Shown: one piece after another, positions 58,261-64,000 of the stretch
How positions within the stretch are numbered: position 1 is the first letter of the stretch
Layout: every line of letters starts with the position of its first letter
From: Acidobacteriaceae bacterium
GTDB lineage: Bacteria > Acidobacteriota > Terriglobia > Terriglobales > Acidobacteriaceae
NCBI GenBank assembly: GCA_025462885.1
Contig: JAOAPN010000016.1
Location: 186,001-250,000 of the forward strand
Reading direction: 5' to 3'
Length of the DNA stretch: 64,000 bases
The notes under the pieces: model-generated
Databases searched by the model: none
What the model was told of the DNA's origin: nothing
What the model saw: the letters and a program-made list of their open reading frames with translations, nothing else
Position numbers and translations under genes: made by a program

Positions 58261-58727
58261 AGGCCTCCAGGGGGCTGGCCGTCGGCTTCTGGATCTCCAC
58301 GGCGCTCTTCGCGCTCCAGATGGGCTTCACCTCCTACGCCCAACTGCGGCTCCCCCAGGTGGCCGAGACCTTCGCCCACCTCGGCTTCCCTGCCTACTTC
58401 CGTATCGAGCTCTCGTGGGCCAAATTTGCGGGCCTGGCCGTACTGTTCATCCCCATGGCTCCGGCACGGCTTAAGGAGTGGGCCTACGCCGGCTTCGCCA
58501 TCACGCTCGCCTCGGCGCTGGTCGCTCACCTCGCCGTCGGCGATCCGGTCGCGGCGTGGAGCTGGTCGGTGGGAACCGGGGTTCTCTGGGGCATGTCGTA
58601 CTTCTTCTGGCGCCGATTGCAAAAGCGTTTGCCAGAAGCCACGGATTCAGATTTTAATCCTCGGATCGCGGCCACTCGCAGAGATTCGTCCCGAGAGACT
58701 TACGGGGATTCAAAAGCAGCTGATTGA
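58257..58727 (+). CDS. DoxX-like membrane protein
   Basis: 156 residues with four helices (VGFWISTALFALQMGFTSY, LSWAKFAGLAVLFIPM, WAYAGFAITLASALVAHLAVG, WSWSVGTGVLWGMSYFF). FPAYFRIELSWAKFAGLAVL and RLKEWAYAGF match DoxX-like_2 family members. It overlaps the AHSA1 stop (ATGA) and completes a three-gene operon. The tail of about 25 residues is polar and may be read-through beyond the domain. Possible role in redox or envelope stress, by family only. Confidence 0.88.
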   Translation: MKASRGLAVGFWISTALFALQMGFTSYAQLRLPQVAETFAHLGFPAYFRIELSWAKFAGLAVLFIPMAPARLKEWAYAGFAITLASALVAHLAVGDPVAAWSWSVGTGVLWGMSYFFWRRLQKRLPEATDSDFNPRIAATRRDSSRETYGDSKAAD

Positions 58728-58993
58728 GTAAATTAAAGCTAGTTGCGCTTGTGCGCAAGTGAGAGCGGGAGGTCTGGGGACATGTGCCGAAATATCAAAA
58801 TGCCGGGTGCCCCATTCATGCAGCTTCATCGCATGGGTGGGCATCGTGCAAAGCAAGACCGTTCTCCCCAAACCCATACAAAATCTGACCCACCACCGTC
58901 CCATCACGTGTGCCAGAAACAGCCGCGCCAAAGACGCTACCGATTGCTTTGGCCGCTGGATGCACAATCTGCGAATAATACCTCCGTGTCGTT
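58728..58993. other. Intergenic region with gene remnant and R4-like sequence
   Basis: The gap holds a DUF2277-like start (58782-58799) cut off by a GCCGGGTGCCCC block at 58803. To its right, up to 58990, is coding-like but start-less sequence on the minus strand (reading IVHPAAKAIGSVFGAAVSGT) that I cannot assign. No intact gene. Confidence 0.4.
58782..58802 (+). pseudogene. Truncated DUF2277-type gene (start only)
   Basis: ATG at 58782 codes MCRNIK, the near-invariant opening of DUF2277 proteins, with GGGAGG at about 58768 as ribosome-binding site. The seventh codon runs into CCGGGTGCCCC, the edge of an R4-like element. No later part of the family is recognisable. Six residues are little evidence, so this is tentative. 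Confidence 0.35.
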
Positions 58994-61900
58994 TTAGAAC
59001 TCCAGCCGCAGCCCCACCTGTACTTGCCGCTCCCGTGCCGAGTCCGTCCCGGCAGCCGTCCGCGTCCCGAACGGCCGCACATTCAGCCCCTCAGCCACCA
59101 CCGCAGCCGCATCCTGAAACACCAGCGGAGTCACCCCACCGACCTCCGTCCCCACCAGAAACGCCCGCTCCGTCACGCCCGAGTAGTTCACCCGATTCCC
59201 CACATTGAACACCTCGACCATCCCTCGCAGCGCCGCTCGATCTCCCACCTTGACCGAGCGGCTGACCCGCACATCCACGTTGAACGTATCCGGAAGCCGC
59301 AGTGTGTCCCGCCCCACCGTCGGCAGAGACACTGCTCCGCCAGACCCATTGATGCTTTCGCGGCCGCCGCTCAAAGAAGTTCCTCCGAAGATGTCGTAGC
59401 TATAAGGCCGCCCGCTCACCTCCGAAATTACAGGCGCAAAAGCCCACCCATTCACCACCCTCCGCGCCCACCGCTCGCGTATCCGAACCCTTGGCTCCCA
59501 CACCGCGCTGCCCACCAGCCGATGCGAGTACCCAAGGTCCGCGGGCCCATGATCGTAGCGCACATCGAACGGATCGAACTGCCCATTCGTCCGCGGAACA
59601 GCACCACCGCTCTGCCCATAGTCCAGCGCCTTCGACCACGTCCAGACCACGCGAAACTCGAATCCCCGGACGCTCCTCCGCCGCGCCTCCACCACCATCG
59701 CGTGGTACGTCGCGTTCGAGTTGGACACGATATCCGTCACCGGCCCATACGCTGTGCTCATCCGCGCGGAGTACACCGGCACCTGAAACGTCATGCCATC
59801 CCGAACCCCCAGCGCCCCGGTCCCGCCGCTCAACTGAAATCGCTTCATCCCGGTCGAAGGCGCGATGTTGATATCCACCGAGTTCATCAACTGCCGGTTC
59901 AGGTTCATCAGGTACGTAGCACTCATCGCAAAGCCATGGCCGAAACTTCGTTCCAACGCCAAACTTCCCTGCTGCACCGCCGGCAGTCGAAACCCGCGAT
60001 CAAACACCATCGCCGACGTAGTGGAAGTCACCGCGCTCGGCGGAGCCGTGACGTAACTGCACACATACCCGAAGCCCTGGTTCGCGACCTGCGGACAACT
60101 CGTAACCGAACCAGGCACAATCCGGACATGCGTCGCCGAGGTCGCAAGCGCGGTGTTCACCAGCGCACTCTTGATGGTCGCCCCTGCCAGCCGTCCGAAG
60201 TACTGCCCATACCCGATCCGCACCACGCCTTTGCCCATACCCAGCGGCTCCCAGGCTGCACCCAACCGCAGGCCGAAGTTGTTACGATCCTCCGGAAAGC
60301 GACTCGTCTTGCCCACCTTGCTGAACACAGCATCCAACGCCGCATTCGGCTGCTGCGGAAACGGCAGCAGCTCGTACTCATAGCGCATGCCCACTTTGAG
60401 GCTCAAGCCACGACGCACCTTCCAGCCATCCTCCACAAACCCAGCCCACTCCTGCGTATCGAACGCGACGCTCGACTCTCCGAAGCTCTGCGTGTACGAA
60501 CGAAAACAGAACAAGTGCACCGCCGACACGATCGAAGGGCACCCGCCGTTCGGATAGGCATGCACGTCGAAGGTGTAATCGGTAATCCAATCCACCAATC
60601 CGCCGGCCTTGCCTCTCGTGGCACCACTGTCATAGCTGAACGTCCCCTCCACATTACTCAGGGCCGACACGCGATCATGCACCGCGCTGAAGTCTCCCCC
60701 CATCTGCAGCACATGCCGCCCCAGCACCCAGGTCGCCAGGTCCCGCACCTCGAAGCGCCGTTCCTCGGGATACGCAACACGGCCCAGCGAAGCGGGTGTT
60801 CCGAAGATCAACCCCTGCGGCCCGATCGTCACCTGCGGAGCCAGACCGCCCGGCCCCACTGCTGCCTCCTGCGGCAGCGGTGCCTGCGCGGTCTCGTACT
60901 GCAACTCGTGACCGAAGTGCGCCCTCACCTCGTTGCTGAAGCGCGCCCCGCCAGTCCACAGCCAGCGCCCCAGCACTGCGTCGACACCGACGTGACTGTT
61001 GCCGAGACTCGCCACGCCGCGATCTACCACCGCTCCTGCCCGCGCTCCTGCAGGAGCATCCATCCGCGCCCGATTGTACTCCACGCTGAACCGATGCCGC
61101 TCCGTCGCGTGCCAGTCGAGCTTGCCGAAGTTGACCGCCTGATCCTGCCGTCGAGCCACCGTGCCCGTCAAGCTGCTGAGGTAGTTCAAAGCCGCCTTGA
61201 CCTTCGCTGCTCCAACGCCGCGATTGCCCAGCAGACCCGTCTGCATGGCCGTCAGCGCATAGAAGTTCGGATCGCCGGGCGAAGACACCGCCGGATAGCC
61301 TCGCCGCTGCAGGTCCAGCGTATAGAAGTAGAAGAGCCTGCCCCGCACCAGTGGACCACCGACGCTACCGCCAAACTGTTGCCGCAGATCATGCGGCTTC
61401 TCCACCGCAGTCGTCACAACTCCGTTGCTGTAACTCGTCGCGATGGAGAACGGATTCGTCGCGCCCCAGGCACTCTCGCGGACGAGGTAGAAGCCCGTCC
61501 CATGCACTGCATTCGTCCCGCTCTTCGAGATCGTACTGATTACTCCTCCCGCTCCGTGCCCGTACACCGCCGAGTAGTTCTGCACACTCACCCGGAACTC
61601 CCGCACCGCCTCCTGCGAGAACGTATACGCCGTCCCCACCCTGCGTCCGGTTCCAACACCAAACGACCGGCCTCGCCCCGTCGCGCTGCTGAAGCCCGCC
61701 TCCGCCTCGTCCGCACCTTCGTTGCCGGTCTCGCCGCCTACTCCGCTGGGGACGGCTCCGAAGCTCTGATCCGCGCTGACTCCATCGATCGTCGTACTGT
61801 TCTGCGTCGCGGGAAGCCCTCGGAAACTCAGCAGCCCATCACCCGAAGGATCGTCGCCCGCGATGCCACCCAGCAGCGCGAAGCTCTGCCAGCGCCGGCC

Positions 61901-62356
61901 ATTTACCGGCAGCCGCTCCAGCTCACCCGCTGCAGCTACAAACTCCAAGCCGGATGCAGAGGTCTCTTCCAGCGTCCCCATCTCGATCCCATCACCCTGA
62001 ACCTGGACCGCGCTCCTGACTGCAGCTACCCGCAGCCGAGCCACAACGTCCGCCACTCCGCCGACCTGTACTTTTACCCGCGCCACCAGCGCACGCTCAA
62101 AACCGTTCGCTTCGATCCGCAACCCGTACTCGCCGGGAGCTACGCGAGCGAAGGCAAACTCACCTCCACGGCCCGTCAGGACCTGCTGCTTCCCTCCTGT
62201 CGCTGAATCGGCTTCAGGCTCCACTCGCACCGAAGCTCCCGGCACCCCGGCTCCGGTCGCATCCAGCACGCTTCCACGGATTGCCCCGTCGACCGCCGTC
62301 TGCGCGCCCGCAGCATGGGACACTGCCAGAAAGCCCAGCAGCACGAACCGACACAT
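58994..62356 (-). CDS. Oar-like TonB-dependent receptor with carboxypeptidase-regulatory domain
   Basis: 1120 residues. Signal peptide (MCRFVLLGFLAVSHAAGAQ), then a carboxypeptidase D regulatory-like domain (GAIRGSVLDATGAGVPGASV, GEFAFARVAPGEYGLRIEANGF). A plug domain follows: SFRGLPATQNSTTIDGVSADQSF, TGRRVGTAYTFSQEAVREFRV and VYGHGAGGVISTISKSGTNAVHG. A 22-strand-type barrel ends in QVGLRLEF with terminal Phe. Acidobacteria use many such receptors, presumably for glycans or oligopeptides; the ligand is unknown. The upstream neighbour is a second receptor in the same orientation. ATG 62356 begins the signal peptide. Confidence 0.93.
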   Translation of the reverse strand: MCRFVLLGFLAVSHAAGAQTAVDGAIRGSVLDATGAGVPGASVRVEPEADSATGGKQQVLTGRGGEFAFARVAPGEYGLRIEANGFERALVARVKVQVGGVADVVARLRVAAVRSAVQVQGDGIEMGTLEETSASGLEFVAAAGELERLPVNGRRWQSFALLGGIAGDDPSGDGLLSFRGLPATQNSTTIDGVSADQSFGAVPSGVGGETGNEGADEAEAGFSSATGRGRSFGVGTGRRVGTAYTFSQEAVREFRVSVQNYSAVYGHGAGGVISTISKSGTNAVHGTGFYLVRESAWGATNPFSIATSYSNGVVTTAVEKPHDLRQQFGGSVGGPLVRGRLFYFYTLDLQRRGYPAVSSPGDPNFYALTAMQTGLLGNRGVGAAKVKAALNYLSSLTGTVARRQDQAVNFGKLDWHATERHRFSVEYNRARMDAPAGARAGAVVDRGVASLGNSHVGVDAVLGRWLWTGGARFSNEVRAHFGHELQYETAQAPLPQEAAVGPGGLAPQVTIGPQGLIFGTPASLGRVAYPEERRFEVRDLATWVLGRHVLQMGGDFSAVHDRVSALSNVEGTFSYDSGATRGKAGGLVDWITDYTFDVHAYPNGGCPSIVSAVHLFCFRSYTQSFGESSVAFDTQEWAGFVEDGWKVRRGLSLKVGMRYEYELLPFPQQPNAALDAVFSKVGKTSRFPEDRNNFGLRLGAAWEPLGMGKGVVRIGYGQYFGRLAGATIKSALVNTALATSATHVRIVPGSVTSCPQVANQGFGYVCSYVTAPPSAVTSTTSAMVFDRGFRLPAVQQGSLALERSFGHGFAMSATYLMNLNRQLMNSVDINIAPSTGMKRFQLSGGTGALGVRDGMTFQVPVYSARMSTAYGPVTDIVSNSNATYHAMVVEARRRSVRGFEFRVVWTWSKALDYGQSGGAVPRTNGQFDPFDVRYDHGPADLGYSHRLVGSAVWEPRVRIRERWARRVVNGWAFAPVISEVSGRPYSYDIFGGTSLSGGRESINGSGGAVSLPTVGRDTLRLPDTFNVDVRVSRSVKVGDRAALRGMVEVFNVGNRVNYSGVTERAFLVGTEVGGVTPLVFQDAAAVVAEGLNVRPFGTRTAAGTDSARERQVQVGLRLEF

Positions 62357-62657
62357 CCACCGGAGCCGGCCTGCACACAAACGCGCGCTTGCCTGCCCGG
62401 AAAATTTCAATGTTCCACCCACCGCAAGCTCCGCATAAAAGGCGATCAGGAGAACACGACAACTCGGTCGCAACAAAACACAGACACTCCGGCCACCAAC
62501 ACAGCAGCGGAGATGCCGCTCCTGCAATCAGTCACTTAGGAGTAGCCCAAGATTACCAAAAGATTGGGTACAAAGTGTCTGAAATGAAATCCCATCGCAA
62601 AACATAAAAAGGGCGGCAGCCGAAGCTACCGCCCTTGCAACATTCAGCCAGCAACTC
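62357..62657. other. Intergenic region between two receptors
   Basis: The 301-bp gap contains the terminator at 62609-62636. The remainder must hold the promoter of the downstream receptor. A weak minus-strand -35/-10 candidate pair (TTGTCG, then TTTATG 17-18 bases further) lies near 62435-62460. No gene seen. Confidence 0.45.
62609..62636 (-). terminator. Terminator after the upstream receptor
   Basis: AAGGGCGG-AGC and GCT-CCGCCCTT arms form a stem with one mismatched pair around a short CGAA loop. On the minus strand it is followed by TTTTTATG. It begins 21 bp after the stop codon at 62658. Confidence 0.85.
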
Positions 62658-64000
62658 TTAGAAAAACATTCGCGCCCCAGCCTGAATATTGCGTGGGCTG
62701 TAGGCGAAGTTGCTGTTGACCGAGTTCACGTAACCGAAGCCACCCGTAGCCGTGCGGGGTTGGTAGGTCAAGGTTCCTGAACCGCTGGTAGCATTCGACG
62801 TGGAAGCGACATTGTAGGCCGTCGTTACCACACTTGTAATGTTCTGGTAGTTCGCCACATTGAAGGCCTCTCCAATGAACTGCAGGCTGATGCGGTCCAT
62901 GAGCTTGAAGTCTTTCTGAATGCGAAGATCGATTACGAGGTCAGTAGGGTAGGTATAGGTATTACGACCCAGGGCCGGAATGTAGCTCACTGCAAGACCC
63001 GACAAGCCGCTATTTACCGCCTGAAGACAACCGACAGCGGTACACTGCGCCGGTGCCGTCGTGCCATTTACCGCTGCGCTATAGGGTAACCCCGACTGGA
63101 CCTGTAAAGCTGGCTTGATCGACCATCCGTTCGTCGCAGCATCCACAAAGCGAATGCCCTTCGTCCCGGGCAGGTTGACGATTGCCCAGCCCACGGCGCG
63201 ATGACGTACGTTCAGGTACGAGTTGCCGTAATTGGAGCGAGCACTGCCATACGGATCGAAGAAGTTGTTGCTGCTGAACCCCGTAACCGACGTCTGGTTG
63301 TAGTCGAGCGCATGGGACCATGTGTAGTTGAAGTCCATGCTGATGAACTTCCCTGCACGCTTGGTCACACCAACCGTTGCTGCATGGTAGTTCGAGTTTA
63401 CGTTGCTCAAGCCTGCGTAAACCGCACCATAGGCCGGGTTGAGGTTGGTGCTGGCGCTGGAACCGTTCCGACGCTGTCCGTAAACCTTCGCAGGGATGAT
63501 CGAGCCGCAGCTCAACTGTCCGCAGGTTCCATCCGTGCCCGCCAGCACCGTGTAGTTCACCGTATAGGCGTTCGCCGGATCTATGTTCAGGTTCAGGCTG
63601 TTTGGTAGCTCGCGGCCCAACGCACCCAGATAGCTAAACGACAGGATCGTATTCTTGCCAAGGTTCTGCTGGACTGCCAGATCGAACTGCTCGGTGTAGG
63701 GATTTTGCAGATGCTTGTCGATGTACTGAATATCCGGAGTCTGCCCGGTGAAGTTCGTCGGGAGCTTGGGTAGCAACGGAGCACCGGCTGCCGTCGGAGA
63801 GGGAATATTGTAGCTCAACTGTCCAGCTGTGGCACCCGATGCAAAACGTGCGCCCAGAATGTTCACGTTCGGGATGCGTCCGTAGTACATTCCAAAGCCA
63901 CCGCGCACCACCGTCTTACCCAGGCCAAACGGGTCCCAGGCAAAGCCGACGCGTGGCGAGATGTTGTTCTTGTCGCTGATGGTGTTGGCGCTTGGTGCAA
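62658..64000 (-). CDS. Oar-like TonB-dependent receptor, C-terminal part (runs off the window)
   Basis: At least 446 residues of a barrel; the gene starts beyond the window edge and its first visible codons read SDKNNISPRVGFAWDPFG. The strands include VRGGFGMYYGR, FDLAVQQNLGKNTILSFSYLG, VGVTKRAGKFISMDFNYTWSHALDYNQ, SLQFIGEAFNVANYQN and a terminal Phe-Phe (AGARMFF). These match the Oar-like receptor class. It resembles the downstream neighbour in order but differs in sequence, so a duplicate set diverged long ago. The N-terminal plug and regulatory domains cannot be checked. Confidence 0.93.
   Translation of the reverse strand, partial: APSANTISDKNNISPRVGFAWDPFGLGKTVVRGGFGMYYGRIPNVNILGARFASGATAGQLSYNIPSPTAAGAPLLPKLPTNFTGQTPDIQYIDKHLQNPYTEQFDLAVQQNLGKNTILSFSYLGALGRELPNSLNLNIDPANAYTVNYTVLAGTDGTCGQLSCGSIIPAKVYGQRRNGSSASTNLNPAYGAVYAGLSNVNSNYHAATVGVTKRAGKFISMDFNYTWSHALDYNQTSVTGFSSNNFFDPYGSARSNYGNSYLNVRHRAVGWAIVNLPGTKGIRFVDAATNGWSIKPALQVQSGLPYSAAVNGTTAPAQCTAVGCLQAVNSGLSGLAVSYIPALGRNTYTYPTDLVIDLRIQKDFKLMDRISLQFIGEAFNVANYQNITSVVTTAYNVASTSNATSGSGTLTYQPRTATGGFGYVNSVNSNFAYSPRNIQAGARMFF

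Noticed and set aside
58816..58990. Minus-strand coding-like stretch (IVHPAAKAIGSVFGAAVSGT...) between the DoxX-like gene and the receptor
   Set aside because: It has no start codon of its own and no recognised family, so it is not called as a gene; it may be a decayed fragment.
59024..62206. A very long open frame on the plus strand opposite the receptor gene
   Set aside because: It is the GC-rich shadow of the receptor: Arg/Pro/His-rich without any domain, while the minus strand shows a signal peptide, plug and barrel.

Overview
The window comes from a GC-rich, Gram-negative soil-type bacterium, most likely an acidobacterium (Terriglobia/Acidobacteriaceae, the Terriglobus-Granulicella-Edaphobacter group). 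Pointers are two adjacent Oar-like TonB-dependent receptors with carboxypeptidase-regulatory N-termini, a PEP-CTERM protein, GH31 and GH27 glycosidases, many small secreted proteins, and housekeeping genes scattered singly instead of in the classical operons. This placement is inference from gene content; no rRNA or tRNA gene was found. About 60 genes are supported, with no phage, IS transposase or CRISPR array.

Layout. 1-6.3 kb: the end of a hypothetical gene, a TetR regulator, a FucP-type sugar transporter divergent from a HAD phosphatase, a polysaccharide flippase, and an AbrB-Doc toxin-antitoxin pair with a small Cys protein behind it. 6.5-8.3 kb: rpoD. 8.4-17.2 kb: small metal-binding-like and TM2 proteins, a GH31 glycosidase, a PEP-CTERM protein, rhamnose mutarotase, murQ and a glycerophosphodiesterase that appears circularly permuted. 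17.5-24.6 kb: a diguanylate cyclase, ruvB, a NIPSNAP protein, a GH27 alpha-galactosidase and a XRE-cupin regulator. 24.7-36.8 kb: a fibronectin-III lipoprotein, a mutarotase-Maf pair, a second NIPSNAP protein, a variant nucleoside hydrolase, an endonuclease III homologue, isoaspartyl peptidase, CDP-alcohol phosphatidyltransferase, greA, mltG and a Gfo/Idh oxidoreductase. 36.9-52.8 kb: a PAS histidine kinase, a Tat-exported protein with no canonical start codon, a nitrilase-type hydrolase, alr, a WYL regulator-VOC pair between two direct repeats, dnaB, a nucleoside permease homologue, msrA and mnmG. 52.9-64 kb: two alpha/beta hydrolases, MscS, an acetamidase/formamidase, an ArsR-AHSA1-DoxX operon and the two receptors.

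Together the genes suggest an oligotroph that scavenges plant and microbial polymers. The outer-membrane receptors, the alpha-xylosidase/alpha-glucosidase and alpha-galactosidase, the fucose/glucose-type permease, the mutarotases, and MurQ-type cell-wall recycling would feed one another. Nucleoside salvage is represented by the permease homologue and the secreted nucleoside hydrolase.

The most unusual layer is the intergenic DNA. At least four families of dispersed, hairpin-rich repeats recur across the window. One has inverted termini like a miniature transposable element. One forms a pair of ~140-bp multi-hairpin direct repeats around a two-gene cassette. One lies in frame inside mnmG at two places and also seems to cut off a DUF2277 gene. 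Other standouts are the permuted GDPD barrel, the ATC-start candidate, and two small operons whose operator palindromes sit inside promoters that would give nearly leaderless transcripts.
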